The notes: generated by a model from the sequence alone, not told the origin. Counted from the first letter of the stretch, positions 7,336 to 16,374 are shown. The stretch: DNA of 25,189 nt from an uncultured Collinsella sp. (GCA_934650975.1 CAKUFW010000025.1:1-25189), one strand, 5' to 3'. Numbers and translations: made by a program.

Positions 7336-9573
7336 TTATTTGTCGGTACCCAGCTTGTGTGGCTTGTAGGCGAGGGCGTTGACCAGCGCGTCGGCGGCGG
7401 ACTTAACGGCTGCCGGCTGTGGATCGTTGACGTGGTCCTCGGGATGCACGGGCAGGTCCTTCTTGACGGCATCGTGGATCAAGTTGAGGTACTCGGCCAC
7501 GCCGGTGGTCGACAGGTGCGTGCCGTCGCCATCGAACAGGTCGTTGCGGTTGGCGCTGTACCCGTACCAGTCGATAACGCGCACATTCTTGTAGCGCGTG
7601 GCGGCGTTGGCGATGGCCTGGTTGGTGGATCCGACCCACGGCTGCGGGCTACGCGTGTTTACAAACACGACAATGCGCTGCTCGCCGGCGTCGGCCATGA
7701 TCGCGTCGACTTGGGCGTCCGTTACCAAACCGTTGGTGCCCAGGGCAAAGACCACAATCTTGCCGGCAAGGTTCTGCTGGATATAGCCTTCAAATGTCGC
7801 GCGGCCCGCATCGAACTGGCGGCCCTTTTCGGCATCGATATGACTGTGCGGGAACACGCCGTCAAAGGAATCCACGGCGCGTAGCGACACGGAGTCACCG
7901 ATCATCAGCAGGTCGTAGGAGCCATCGGGGAAGCCATCGTTGTCCTTGTCGGTGTCGTCGGCTGCCTGCTGGTCCGCAGGCGCGGCGTTTTTAGCTTCCT
8001 TGTTGAGGACTTCGGCGCCCTCGCCACTGAGTGCAGACGTCTCGGGCACAAAGATCAGGCCGCCCAGCGCAACGACCAGCACGACAGCGCAGGCCGCGCA
8101 GGCAGGAACGTGCGCGCGTACCCAGTTGGCGGGCGTGATGGTGCCATCGCGGAACTCGGACACGGTGCGGCCAAAAGCGCCCTTCCTAAACGGCGTCTCG
8201 ATAAAGCGGTAGGAACACTCGGCTACGGCTACCACCAGCAACACCTGCAAAATGTACTGCCACCAGGGCGTGTCGTTGATGTTGGCGACCGGGTTCATGA
8301 GCAGCAGCAGCGGATAGTGCCACAGGTAGATGCTGTAGGAGCGCTTGCCAACCCATACGAGCGGCTCGGCGGATAGCGCGCGGGCAACCATTCCCTGGGG
8401 CTGCACGCAGGCAGCGATAACCATGAGCGTGAGGATGGAGCACAGCAGCGTGCCGCCGCGATACTGGAACGCGGTGTAGCCGTTGGTGAGTGCGACCATA
8501 GCGGCGAGGCCAATCAGGCCCACGATGCCCAGCACATCGATGGATGCGGGCGAGGACCAAAAGCGCACGAGCGCGCTCGGCTGGGCCGGGGCGGCTTCGG
8601 CTGCGTTGTCGGCCTTCGTGCCCTGCTTGTCCTCGGGATTTTTTCCGTGCCTGGCGGCGAGGCGGTCGAGTCCCAAACGATGGGCGAGGCGCACCGGCGC
8701 CAGGTCGCGATCGGGGATAAAGGCCATCCAGGCACCCAGCAACAGCGAGAACACGCGGGTGTCGGTGCCGTAGTACACGCGGCTGGGATCGGCGGCGGGG
8801 TTGTAGAGCACCATCATGGCGACGGCGGAAACCGCGGCAAGGCCCAGAACCACGCGGCGCGTGTTGGGTTTGCTCACATGCATGGATACCATGGCAAACA
8901 GCAGCGGCGGCCAGATGAGGTAGAACTGTTCCTCGATGGCAAGCGACCAAAAGTGCGTGAGCGGCGAGGGGTCGCCCAGGGCATTGAAGTACGAGACGTC
9001 CTGGGCGATCTGCCACCAGTTGTTAAAGAACAGCAGTGACGGCAGGATGTCGGGGCGCATCTTGGTGAGCATCACGTGGTTAAAGATCGTGCACAGCGCG
9101 CAGGTTACGAATACCACCGTTACCACGGCGGGGACCAGGCGGCGGATACGGCGGATCCAGAAGCTCTTGAGGTCGATGCGTCCGGTCTTGGCGACTTCGT
9201 TGAGCAGCAGGCGCGTGATCAGATAGCCCGAAAGCACAAAGAAGATCGTGACGCCGAGCAGGCCGCCCTGAGCCCACGTGAGGTTAAGGTGATAGAGCAC
9301 CACCGCGACGACGGCGAGCGTGCGCAGGCCGTCGAGCGCGGGAATATAACGGGATTTGGGGCGAGCGGTCGTTTGCTGGTCGGTAGCGGACGAGCGCGTG
9401 GCGTCGGTGTTGGTCTTGGCTGCATAGGCGCCCTTGTTGGTGGGCGCTCGGTGCGGGCTCGGGGCGCGTCGCGACTCACCGGTGCGACGCTCGGCGCGCG
9501 GGCGTTCGTGCGGCGCCTGATTATCGGGCGCGCGGCGCGGGCCGCGCGGGCTCGATTGCGGGAATTGTTCCAT
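7336..9573 (-). CDS. OatA-type acyltransferase_3 with C-terminal SGNH domain
   Basis: A protein of 745 residues. After a disordered, Arg/Pro/Ser-rich cytoplasmic tail (1-75) comes an acyltransferase_3 membrane domain of about ten helices (about 78-500), with IPALDGLRTLAVVAVVLYH, whose histidine is the conserved active-site one, and HFWSLAIEEQFYLIWP. An extracytoplasmic SGNH hydrolase-like domain follows (about 550-700), with GDS (Ser561), GTNG, and a DGTH block giving Asp683 and His686. This OatA/PatB-like architecture transfers an acyl, usually acetyl, group across the membrane to cell-wall peptidoglycan or a surface glycan. The target here is unknown. It is a lone gene, divergent from the ribokinase gene; a TACAAT (9613-9618, minus strand) is a possible -10. 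The start at 9573 has only a weak GGATGA ribosome-binding site. Confidence 0.88.
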   Translation of the reverse strand: MEQFPQSSPRGPRRAPDNQAPHERPRAERRTGESRRAPSPHRAPTNKGAYAAKTNTDATRSSATDQQTTARPKSRYIPALDGLRTLAVVAVVLYHLNLTWAQGGLLGVTIFFVLSGYLITRLLLNEVAKTGRIDLKSFWIRRIRRLVPAVVTVVFVTCALCTIFNHVMLTKMRPDILPSLLFFNNWWQIAQDVSYFNALGDPSPLTHFWSLAIEEQFYLIWPPLLFAMVSMHVSKPNTRRVVLGLAAVSAVAMMVLYNPAADPSRVYYGTDTRVFSLLLGAWMAFIPDRDLAPVRLAHRLGLDRLAARHGKNPEDKQGTKADNAAEAAPAQPSALVRFWSSPASIDVLGIVGLIGLAAMVALTNGYTAFQYRGGTLLCSILTLMVIAACVQPQGMVARALSAEPLVWVGKRSYSIYLWHYPLLLLMNPVANINDTPWWQYILQVLLVVAVAECSYRFIETPFRKGAFGRTVSEFRDGTITPANWVRAHVPACAACAVVLVVALGGLIFVPETSALSGEGAEVLNKEAKNAAPADQQAADDTDKDNDGFPDGSYDLLMIGDSVSLRAVDSFDGVFPHSHIDAEKGRQFDAGRATFEGYIQQNLAGKIVVFALGTNGLVTDAQVDAIMADAGEQRIVVFVNTRSPQPWVGSTNQAIANAATRYKNVRVIDWYGYSANRNDLFDGDGTHLSTTGVAEYLNLIHDAVKKDLPVHPEDHVNDPQPAAVKSAADALVNALAYKPHKLGTDK

Positions 9574-9666
9574 AAAACATCATCCAATGACGAGAATAAT
9601 CAGCACATATTCATTGTAGCCGCCTGCTCCTGTGAATGCTTGCTGCTGGCGCAACCTCAAGCGCGT

Positions 9667-9684
9667 GTTCACATCAAAGTGAAC
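9667..9684 (+). promoter_or_regulatory. Inverted repeat GTTCAC/GTGAAC, possible operator
   Basis: Six-bp perfect arms (9667-9672 and 9679-9684) separated by 6 nt overlap the -35 and spacer of the ribokinase promoter, a position suited to repression. The regulator is not identified. Confidence 0.4.
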
Positions 9685-9696
9685 TAAAGTTATAGA
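9668..9696 (+). promoter_or_regulatory. Promoter of the ribokinase-nucleoside hydrolase operon
   Basis: TTCACA (9668-9673) is one base from TTGACA and is followed by a 17-nt spacer and TATAGA (9691-9696). The leader to the start codon at 9760 is about 57 nt. Confidence 0.5.
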
Positions 9697-9759
9697 GGTG
9701 CGAGACCGCACAATTGACGGTCGACGGTGGGCATAAAGCCCGCAGATGAGGAGGTTTCC

Positions 9760-10722
9760 ATGGCAGATCGCGGCATCGTTGCGGTGTTCGGCAGCATGAA
9801 CATGGACCTTTCGGTGGCGTGCGAGCGCATGCCGCGCGCGGGTGAGACGGTCGGTGGCAGCGGTTTTATCACCAATGCCGGCGGCAAGGGCGCCAACCAG
9901 GCCGTAGCCGCCGCACGCATGGGTGCGCGCACGTGCATGATCGGTGCCGTCGGGTGCGACCCGTTTGGCGATGCGCTCGTGGCGGGCCTCCAAGATGCCG
10001 GCGTGGGCGTTGAGTTTGTGGCGCGTCGCGACGACGTGGAGACCGGCACCGCGACCATCATTCGTTGCGAGGGCGACAATCGCATCGTGCTGTCGCCGGG
10101 CGCTAACCGTGCGCTTGCGGGCGAGGACGTGGCCTGCGCGCTGCGCTATATGGTGGCTGACGAGCTCGATGGCGATGTCTGCGAGCTTGCCCCGGCGGCC
10201 GGCGGCGTCTTTGTCGCCCAGGGCGAATGCGACCTGATGGCAACGGCTGCGGCGCTCTCTTGCGCCCATGGGCTGGGGTTCTATACGGTCTTTAACCCGG
10301 CGCCCGCCTGCGATCTGCCGGCAGGAGCGTGGCCGGCGGTCGACCTGGTCTGCCCCAACGAGACCGAGTGCCAGGTGCTGACGGGCATCTTGCCCACGGA
10401 TGACGCGAGCTGCGTCGCTGCGCTTGGGGCTTTGCTCGCCAAGGGCGCCGGGGCCGCGGTCATCACGCTGGGCGGAGCTGGCTCGGTTACGCTCGGCGAT
10501 GATGGCGAGCTGCTGCGCATGCCGGCGCTTTCGAGCGCGGTGGTCGACACCACGGCTGCGGGCGACACGTTTATCGGCGCGCTTGCAGCGGCTCGTCTAG
10601 AGGGCCTGCCGCTTTTTGAGTGCATGGCCGCGGGCGCTCGCGCCTCGGCGGTGACGGTGTCGCGCTTGGGCGCGCAGCAATCGATTCCCACGCGCGCCGT
10701 AGTTGAACATTGGTTTGGTTAA
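9760..10722 (+). CDS. rbsK: Ribokinase (PfkB family)
   Basis: A cytoplasmic enzyme of 320 residues, the usual ribokinase length, phosphorylating D-ribose to ribose 5-phosphate. Seen: GSMNMDL near the N-terminus, GGKGANQAVAAARMGA (PfkB signature 1), NPAPA, PNETE, and DTTAAGDTFIGAL (PfkB signature 2), in which Asp269 is the expected catalytic base. The ATG at 9760 has GAGGAGG 5 nt upstream (9748-9754). A nucleoside hydrolase follows 30 nt downstream, so the ribose freed from nucleosides would be phosphorylated here. A related PfkB kinase, for example for deoxyribose or nucleosides, cannot be ruled out. Confidence 0.85.
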   Translation: MADRGIVAVFGSMNMDLSVACERMPRAGETVGGSGFITNAGGKGANQAVAAARMGARTCMIGAVGCDPFGDALVAGLQDAGVGVEFVARRDDVETGTATIIRCEGDNRIVLSPGANRALAGEDVACALRYMVADELDGDVCELAPAAGGVFVAQGECDLMATAAALSCAHGLGFYTVFNPAPACDLPAGAWPAVDLVCPNETECQVLTGILPTDDASCVAALGALLAKGAGAAVITLGGAGSVTLGDDGELLRMPALSSAVVDTTAAGDTFIGALAAARLEGLPLFECMAAGARASAVTVSRLGAQQSIPTRAVVEHWFG

Positions 10723-10752
10723 ACGATAAAGACGGAGAAGCGGAGTAGAACA

Positions 10753-11727
10753 ATGGCAACCAAGAAGCTGATCCTTGATCTGGATATGGGTGTGGACGAT
10801 GCGATGGCGCTCGCCTATGCCATCGCGAGCCCCGAGGTGGAGCTCGTGGGCATTACCACGTGCTTTGGCAACGTGCGCGTTGAGCAGTCGGCACATAACT
10901 GCCTGGCGGTGCTCGACCTGCTGGGCCGTCCCGAGGTGCCGGTGTACCTGGGTGCTGATCGCCCCATTAAGGCGACCGAGCCTTATACGCCGCCGGCGTC
11001 CACCACGCTCATCCACGGCAAAAACGGCATTGGCGGCGCGAGCGTGCCCGCGTCGCCGTACGAGCCGGTGGGCGCGACGACAGCCGAAGGCAATGCGGCG
11101 GTCGACTATCTGATCGATGCCGCACGCACTTATGGACCCGACCTGGTCTATGTGGCGACCGGTCCGCTCTCTAACTTGGCGCTCGCCCTTGAGCGTGATG
11201 TGGCGGCGATGATGTCTATTGGCCGTGTGGTCGTGATGGGCGGCGCCCTTACCGTGCCTGGCAACGTGAGCGCAGGTGCCGAGGCCAACATGGCGAGCGA
11301 CCCCGAGGCCGCCGACGCGGTGCTGCGCTCGGGCCGTAAGCTCACCATGGTTGGTCTGGACGTGACGCATCGCGTGGTGCTTACGCGTCGCGATATCGCC
11401 GGTTGGACGGGTTCGGGCACCATGGCCGGTTGCGCGTTTGCGAGCATGGTCGAGCACTATATTGGCTCGTACGAGATGAACGCCCCCTACCTGGGCGGTT
11501 GTGCGCTGCACGATCCGCTTGCCGTTGCCGTGGCGATTGACCCCACGCTCGTGGGCGCGCTCGGCTGCAACCTGCGCGTCGACCTGCTGGGCGAGTATCG
11601 CGGCCGCACCATCTGCGACGAGCACCGCCTGTCCGATCCGGACAAGAGCGCGCTCGTGGCACTCACCGTGGACGCCCCGCGCTTCTTGTCCGAGTTCAAG
11701 GCGCGTATGGCTCGCGTCCTGGGCTAA
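10753..11727 (+). CDS. Inosine/uridine-preferring nucleoside hydrolase family protein
   Basis: A cytoplasmic enzyme of 324 residues, standard for the family, which hydrolyses the N-glycosidic bond of ribonucleosides to base and ribose using Ca2+. Visible motifs: the N-terminal aspartate cluster DLDMGVDDA (residues about 9-17; the usual DxDPGxDD with Met for Pro), GNVRVEQ, a GPLSNLA stretch, VVMGGALTVPGN, AEANMASDPEAA and the C-terminal ALHDPLA holding the conserved His and Asp. The Met-for-Pro change is unusual but does not touch a Ca2+ ligand. GGAG (10742-10745) lies 7 nt before ATG. It follows the ribokinase gene and shares its promoter. Base specificity cannot be read from the sequence. 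Confidence 0.88.
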   Translation: MATKKLILDLDMGVDDAMALAYAIASPEVELVGITTCFGNVRVEQSAHNCLAVLDLLGRPEVPVYLGADRPIKATEPYTPPASTTLIHGKNGIGGASVPASPYEPVGATTAEGNAAVDYLIDAARTYGPDLVYVATGPLSNLALALERDVAAMMSIGRVVVMGGALTVPGNVSAGAEANMASDPEAADAVLRSGRKLTMVGLDVTHRVVLTRRDIAGWTGSGTMAGCAFASMVEHYIGSYEMNAPYLGGCALHDPLAVAVAIDPTLVGALGCNLRVDLLGEYRGRTICDEHRLSDPDKSALVALTVDAPRFLSEFKARMARVLG

Positions 11728-11742
11728 GCGCTTCCTGCACCC

Positions 11743-11767
11743 CGTCCCAAATTAGCTACCGAGTAAA
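11743..11767 (+). repeat. Solo half-copy of the palindromic element found at 17970-18060
   Basis: CCCGTCCCAAATTAGCTACC followed by GAG closely matches the right arm of the element near luxS (CCCGTCTCAAATTGACTACC at 18041-18060, then GAG) and the inverse of its left arm. Confidence 0.6.
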
Positions 11768-11801
11768 TGCGCCCGTTGGGGGAATAGTTGTGCCGCTTCG
11801 C

Positions 11802-11869
11802 TTGACAACAGGCTAAACTAGCTAATAAACATTTACTATTCTGTTTAGATTGAATTTGCGGTCGTTTAG
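11802..11869 (+). promoter_or_regulatory. lacI-family gene promoter with GTTTA-type operator repeats
   Basis: TTGACA at 11802-11807 is a perfect -35; TAATAA (11823-11828, 15-nt spacer) or a base or two downstream is the -10. Around it lie CTAAAC (11813-11818), TAAAC (11826-11830), GTTTAG (11843-11848) and GTTTAG (11864-11869), in both orientations. Such sites over a LacI-family gene's own promoter suggest autoregulation. The rest of the 202-nt gap has a half-copy of a palindromic repeat (11743-11767). Confidence 0.5.
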
Positions 11870-11929
11870 TTGCCGAGCCACGGGTGGTCAAGCCACGATG
11901 TCCGGTCACGACCGATGCTAGGGGGAACC

Positions 11930-12940
11930 ATGGCCAAAGCAAGTGTCCGCGAGATCAGCCGCATCACCGGCTTTTCGCCCGCGACCGTGTCCAACGCGCT
12001 CAACCGCAAGCGCAGCGTGAGCGAAGAGACCGCTAAGATCATCCTTGAGTGCGCGCAGTCACTTGGCTACCAGCAGTCGACGCAACTCGAGAGCATCCAG
12101 TTTGTGCTCGCGCGCAAGACGGGCGCCATCCTGGACGAGAGCACCTTCCATCCCGCGGTCATCGAGGGCGTGGAGCGTCAGGCTCGTCGCCACGGCATGA
12201 GCACGAGCTTTGTCTCGCTCGACTTTAGCGACCTGGACGCCGTGCGTCCGCAGGTCGAGGGTCTGATCGCCGACCCGTCGGCCGCCATCGTGCTGATGGG
12301 TACGGAGCTGGGCGAGGAGGACTATGCCCTGTTTGCCAACGCGGCGGCCCATCTGATCGTACTTGACGGCTGGAGCGACCGCCAGTACTTCGACGCCGTG
12401 GTCATCGCCAACACCGATTCGGTGCTGCGCGCCGTGGATTACCTTATCGAGAAGGGCCACAAGCAGATCGGTTATCTGGCGGGCGACCTTCGCATCCGCA
12501 ACTTTAAGGATCGCGAGCGTGGCTACCGTCAGGCGCTTGAAGATGCGGGCCTTGAGGCCAGCCCGGAATGGCATGTCACGCTGGGCACCACGCTCGAGGG
12601 TGCTTATCGCGACATGGGCGTGTGGCTCGACAATGTCTCACGCGACGATCTGCCGACGGCTTTCTTTGCCGAAAACGACGTGCTCGCCGTGGGTGCCATG
12701 CGCGCGCTCAACGAGCACGGTATTCGCGTGCCCGAGGATGTCTCGATCATCGGTTTTGACGACCTATCTTTGGGCGCCTTCTCCAACCCGCCGCTCACTA
12801 CGGTGCATGTTCCCAAGCATGAGGTGGGCGAGATCGCGGTGCGTCGCCTGGTGGGCAACATTCGCAATCCCAAGAGCTATACCTGCAAGACGGCCGTGTC
12901 GACCTATTTTGTCGAGCGCCAGAGCGTACGCGAGCTTTAA
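11930..12940 (+). CDS. LacI-family transcriptional regulator
   Basis: A DNA-binding protein of 336 residues. The N-terminal helix-turn-helix (VREISRITGFSPATVSNALN, about 5-24) is followed by a hinge and a periplasmic-binding-protein-like effector domain (about 60-330), with DFSDLDAVRPQVEGLI, IEKGHKQIGYLAG and a FDDLSLGAFSNPPLTTVHVPKHEVGE block near the end. The ATG at 11930 has AGGGGGA (11920-11926) upstream; an earlier ATG at 11870 would add an extra non-conserved N-terminal segment. It sits directly upstream of, and in the same direction as, the isomerase operon, and GTTTA-rich inverted motifs lie in front of both, so it is the likely regulator of that operon and of itself. The effector is probably the sugar or its phosphate (inference). 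A terminator follows. Confidence 0.9.
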   Translation: MAKASVREISRITGFSPATVSNALNRKRSVSEETAKIILECAQSLGYQQSTQLESIQFVLARKTGAILDESTFHPAVIEGVERQARRHGMSTSFVSLDFSDLDAVRPQVEGLIADPSAAIVLMGTELGEEDYALFANAAAHLIVLDGWSDRQYFDAVVIANTDSVLRAVDYLIEKGHKQIGYLAGDLRIRNFKDRERGYRQALEDAGLEASPEWHVTLGTTLEGAYRDMGVWLDNVSRDDLPTAFFAENDVLAVGAMRALNEHGIRVPEDVSIIGFDDLSLGAFSNPPLTTVHVPKHEVGEIAVRRLVGNIRNPKSYTCKTAVSTYFVERQSVREL

Positions 12941-13008
12941 GCAGGAGCATCGCCCGTTCGCAATAGATGCGGACATGCCGCAGGCGGATACACAAAGCGT
13001 CACAGATA

Positions 13009-13034
13009 GAGGGTCCTTCGGGGCCCTCTTTTTT
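13009..13034 (+). terminator. Rho-independent terminator after lacI-family gene
   Basis: An 8-bp stem (GAGGGTCC with GGGCCCTC, one G-T pair) with a TTCG tetraloop (13017-13020) is followed by six T. Confidence 0.9.
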
Positions 13035-13056
13035 GTTCCCCTTGTATGTTCAGATT

Positions 13057-13175
13057 GTTTACATACCGTTTAGGCTGATTTCTCTACCGTTTACGGGACT
13101 TTCGCGCTAAACTACTAAACAAAAGAGTAAAACATTTAGTAAACAGAACAAAACGAAACAAGCGTCTGTTTACTG
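13057..13175 (+). promoter_or_regulatory. Operator cluster upstream of the isomerase operon
   Basis: Seven GTTTA(G/C) or reverse copies lie in about 120 bp: GTTTAC 13057, GTTTAG 13068, GTTTAC 13089, CTAAAC 13107 and 13115, GTAAAC 13139, GTTTAC 13168. The best pair is an inverted repeat of AGTAAACAG (13138-13146) and CTGTTTACT (13166-13174), 28 bp centre to centre. They probably bind the LacI-family protein encoded upstream. A core promoter is not clear; TAAACT (13108-13113) is a possible -10. This gap (12941-13200) otherwise holds only the lacI terminator. Confidence 0.5.
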
Positions 13176-13200
13176 AACATGTGACTAGGGGAGGACGTAC

Positions 13201-14601
13201 ATGGATAAGATCAAGCTCGGTTTTGTGCCGACGCGCCGCAGCATCTTTAGCGCACCGGACGCAATCAAGTATCGCGGCCTGACGGCTGATCGCCTGCGCG
13301 AGATTGGCGTCGACATCGTGGATATCGACGACATCAACGACGAGGGCTTGCTGTTCGACGACAGCCATATCGCGCCTATCGTCGAGAAGTTCCGCGCCGA
13401 GGGCGTCGACGGCATCATGCTGTGCCACGCCAACTTTGGTACTGAGTACGTCTGCGCCCGCCTTGCCCGCGAGCTCGGCCTGCCCGTGCTGCTGTGGGGC
13501 CCGCGCGATGAGCGCCCCGAGCCCGACGGCACCCGTCTGCGCGACAGCCAGTGCGGCCTGTTCGCGACCGGCAAGGTCCTGCGCCGCTTCCAGGTCCCCT
13601 TCACCTACATGACCAACTGCCGCCTGGCCGATCCCGAGTTCGAGCGTGGCGTTTGGGACTTCCTGGCCGTGTGCAACGTCGTTAAGACCTTCAAGCACAC
13701 CCGCATCCTGCAGATGGCCACCCGTCCGTTCGACTTCTGGTCGACCATGTGCAACGAGGGCGAGCTGCTCGAGAAATTCAACATCCAGCTTTCGCCCATT
13801 CCCATGACCGAGCTTGTCCAGGCCGTGCGCGATGCTCAGGCCGACGAGCAGGCCATGGCCGCCATGCTCGCCCACATTAGCGACAGCTTTGAGATCTGCA
13901 TCCCCGAGGACAAGGTCCCCGCGGTCGCAGGGCTCGCCATCGCCATGAAGCGCCTGGTCGAGAAGTACGGCTGCAACGCCGGCGCCATCCAGTGCTGGAA
14001 CGCCCTGCAGGACGAGCTGGGCATTATGCCCTGCGCCGCCAACGCCATCCTCAACGAGATGGGTATCCCCGTCGTCTGCGAGACCGACATCCACGGCGCC
14101 ATCACTGCGCTCATGGTCGAGGCGGCCGACCTGGGCCGTCACCGTGGCATGTTCGCCGACTGGACCGTCCGCCATCCCGACAACGAGAACGGCGAGCTGC
14201 TGCAGCACTGCGGTCCTTGGCCCTGCAGCTGCGCGGCCGTCAAGCCCAAGCTCACCTACCCGCTGGCCTTCGATCACCCCGGTGCGCTGACGGCCGAGGC
14301 CAAGCACGGCGACCTCACCCTTGCCCGCTTTGACGGCGACAACGGCGAGTACTCGCTGCTGCTGGGCAACGCCCGCGGCATCGACGGCCCGGCCGGTATG
14401 GGCACCTACCTGTGGGTCGAGGTCGAAAACCTCAAGCGCCTCGAGGCCAAGATCGTCGAGGGTCCCTACATCCACCACTGCGTCGCCATCCACAGCAACG
14501 TGGTGCCGGTGCTCTACGAGGCATGCAAGTATATCGGCATCCAGCCCGACCTGTACGACCCCATCGAAGAAGACGTCAAAGCCTACCTGCGAGGAGAGTA
14601 G
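13201..14601 (+). CDS. L-fucose/arabinose-isomerase-like sugar isomerase
   Basis: A protein of 466 residues, shorter than FucI (~590) and AraA (~500) but resembling their two-part fold. The N-terminal part is Rossmann-like (DKIKLGFVPTRRSIFS) and the C-terminal part has FucI/AraA-like metal-site features: VVCETD with Glu294 and Asp296, and IHHC with His425/His426 near the C-terminus. Family members interconvert aldoses and ketoses using Mn2+ or similar. GGGGAGG (13188-13194) precedes the ATG. It heads an operon with split transketolase and a sugar kinase, so the product is probably a ketose that is phosphorylated and then cleaved. The substrate is unproven: a D-apiose isomerase role or another aldopentose isomerase is possible. 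Sulfoquinovose isomerase is less likely because a kinase is present. Confidence 0.75.
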   Translation: MDKIKLGFVPTRRSIFSAPDAIKYRGLTADRLREIGVDIVDIDDINDEGLLFDDSHIAPIVEKFRAEGVDGIMLCHANFGTEYVCARLARELGLPVLLWGPRDERPEPDGTRLRDSQCGLFATGKVLRRFQVPFTYMTNCRLADPEFERGVWDFLAVCNVVKTFKHTRILQMATRPFDFWSTMCNEGELLEKFNIQLSPIPMTELVQAVRDAQADEQAMAAMLAHISDSFEICIPEDKVPAVAGLAIAMKRLVEKYGCNAGAIQCWNALQDELGIMPCAANAILNEMGIPVVCETDIHGAITALMVEAADLGRHRGMFADWTVRHPDNENGELLQHCGPWPCSCAAVKPKLTYPLAFDHPGALTAEAKHGDLTLARFDGDNGEYSLLLGNARGIDGPAGMGTYLWVEVENLKRLEAKIVEGPYIHHCVAIHSNVVPVLYEACKYIGIQPDLYDPIEEDVKAYLRGE

Positions 14602-14603
14602 AA

Positions 14604-15440
14604 ATGGCAACGATTGAAGAGCTTGAGTCCCTGCGTTGGGACCTTCGCCGCGATTGCGTCGATATCATCATGGCCGGTGCCGGCGGCCACATCGGTGGTG
14701 ACATGTCGGTCATCGATGCGCTCATGACCCTCTACGCCAACCATCTGAACATTTCGCCCGAGACCGTCGACGATCCCAACCGCGATCGCTTCGTGCTCTC
14801 CAAGGGCCACGCCATGGAGGCCTACTACGCGGTGCTGTGCCACGAGGGCTATCTGGACCTCGATGACGTCAAGGCCCGCTTCTCCAAGTTCGGCAGCCCC
14901 TATATCGGCCACCCCAACAACAAGCTCAAGGGCATCGAGATGAACTCGGGCTCGCTGGGTCACGGTCTGCCCGTGGCCGTGGGCATGGCGCTCGCCGGCA
15001 AGATGGACGGTCGCGACTACCGCGTCTACACCATCATGGGCGACGGCGAGCTTGCCGAGGGCTCGGTCTGGGAGGGCGCCATGAGCGGTGGCAACTACCA
15101 GCTCGACAACCTGTGCGCACTCGTGGACCGCAACCGCCTGCAGATCAGCGGCAGCACCGAGGACGTCATGAAACAGGACTCGCAGGAGGAGCGCTGGGCC
15201 GCCTTCGGTTGGAACGTGCTGTCCATTCCGGGCAACGACGTCCAGGCCATCGACGCCGCGCTGACGCTTGCCGCCGAGACCAAGGGCAAGCCCACGGTCA
15301 TCATCCTCAACACGGTGAAGGGCTTTGGCTCGCCGGTTATGGAGGACAAGGCCGGCTGGCATCACCACCTGCCCAACGACGAGGAATATGCCCAGATCAT
15401 CGCCGATTTCGCTGCCCACAAGGAGGCCATCAATGGCTAA
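14604..15440 (+). CDS. Transketolase N-terminal (ThDP pyrophosphate-binding) subunit
   Basis: A protein of 278 residues corresponding to the first half of a transketolase. Seen: SKGHA (His of the active-site set), SGSLGHGLPVAVGMALAGK, and the ThDP/Mg2+ motif GDGELAEGSVWEGAMSGG...N. It pairs with the C-terminal subunit encoded immediately downstream. The ribosome-binding site GAGGAGAG lies in the end of the isomerase gene and the ATG is 2 nt after its stop, indicating tight coupling. Split transketolases are used in general pentose metabolism in some bacteria but also in dedicated pathways, including apulose-4-phosphate cleavage and sulfosugar cleavage. Being inside a sugar isomerase-kinase operon favours a dedicated role here. 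Confidence 0.9.
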   Translation: MATIEELESLRWDLRRDCVDIIMAGAGGHIGGDMSVIDALMTLYANHLNISPETVDDPNRDRFVLSKGHAMEAYYAVLCHEGYLDLDDVKARFSKFGSPYIGHPNNKLKGIEMNSGSLGHGLPVAVGMALAGKMDGRDYRVYTIMGDGELAEGSVWEGAMSGGNYQLDNLCALVDRNRLQISGSTEDVMKQDSQEERWAAFGWNVLSIPGNDVQAIDAALTLAAETKGKPTVIILNTVKGFGSPVMEDKAGWHHHLPNDEEYAQIIADFAAHKEAING

Positions 15441-16374
15441 CAAGATCGCCAACCGCAAGGTTATCTGCGACACGCTGCTCGAGGCCGCCGCAACCGACAA
15501 GGACATCGTCGTTCTGTGCTCCGACTCCCGTGGCTCCGCGTCGCTCACGCCGTTCTTCGATCAGTATCCCCAGCAGTCCGTTGAGGTCGGCATTGCCGAG
15601 CAGGACCTGGTGAGCATCGCCGCCGGCATGGCCTCGTGCGGCAAGAAGGCCTGGGCCGCCTCACCGGCTTCCTTTGTGACCACGCGTTCGTATGAGCAGT
15701 GCAAGGTCGACGTTTCGTACTCCAACACCAACGTCAAACTCATCGGCATCTCGGGCGGCGTGTCCTACGGCGCCCTGGGTATGAGCCACCATTCCGCGCA
15801 GGATATCGCCGCCATGAGCGCTATCCCCAACATGCGCGTGTATCTGCCGAGCGACCGCTTCCAGACCGCCGAGCTCGTGCGCGCTCTGGTTGCCGACAAC
15901 AAGCCGGCCTACATTCGCGTGGGCCGCAACCCGGTCGAGGACGTGTACACCGAGGACGAGTGCCCGTTCCAGATGGACCGTGCCACCTGGGTGCGTCGCG
16001 GTACCGATGTGACGCTCGTCGCCACCGGTGAGATGGTCCGCCATGCCGTGGATGCTGCCGACCTGCTGGCCGAGCAGGGCATCTCGGCAACGGTGCTCGA
16101 CATGTATTGCGTCAAGCCGCTCGACGCCGAGGCCGTGATCGAGGCCGCCGGTGCCACGCACGCCGTCGTGACCGTCGAGGAGCACAGCCCGTTCGGCGGC
16201 CTGGGCTCCATGGTCGCGCAAGTCGTGGGCGAGCATTGCCCGCGCCCGGTCAAGTGCCTGAGCCTGCCCGATGCGCCGGTCATCACCGGTACCTCGCCCG
16301 AGGTCTTCGCGCACTACGGCCTCACGGGCGAAGGCATTGCCAAGACCGTCAAGGAATCCCTTCCCGCAGAGTAA
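15433..16374 (+). CDS. Transketolase C-terminal (pyrimidine-binding) subunit
   Basis: A protein of 313 residues matching the central and C-terminal parts of transketolase. The VEVGIAEQDLVSIAAGMA motif contains the Glu that contacts the ThDP aminopyrimidine; GGVSYGALGMSHHSAQDIAAM and a C-terminal VTVEEHSPFGGLGSM are typical. The ATG at 15433 overlaps the 3' end of the N-subunit gene by 8 nt and has AGGAGG at 15421-15426, so the two subunits are likely made in equal amounts and assemble into an active alpha2-beta2-type enzyme. A 56-nt gap with a palindrome follows before the kinase gene. Confidence 0.9.
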   Translation: MANKIANRKVICDTLLEAAATDKDIVVLCSDSRGSASLTPFFDQYPQQSVEVGIAEQDLVSIAAGMASCGKKAWAASPASFVTTRSYEQCKVDVSYSNTNVKLIGISGGVSYGALGMSHHSAQDIAAMSAIPNMRVYLPSDRFQTAELVRALVADNKPAYIRVGRNPVEDVYTEDECPFQMDRATWVRRGTDVTLVATGEMVRHAVDAADLLAEQGISATVLDMYCVKPLDAEAVIEAAGATHAVVTVEEHSPFGGLGSMVAQVVGEHCPRPVKCLSLPDAPVITGTSPEVFAHYGLTGEGIAKTVKESLPAE

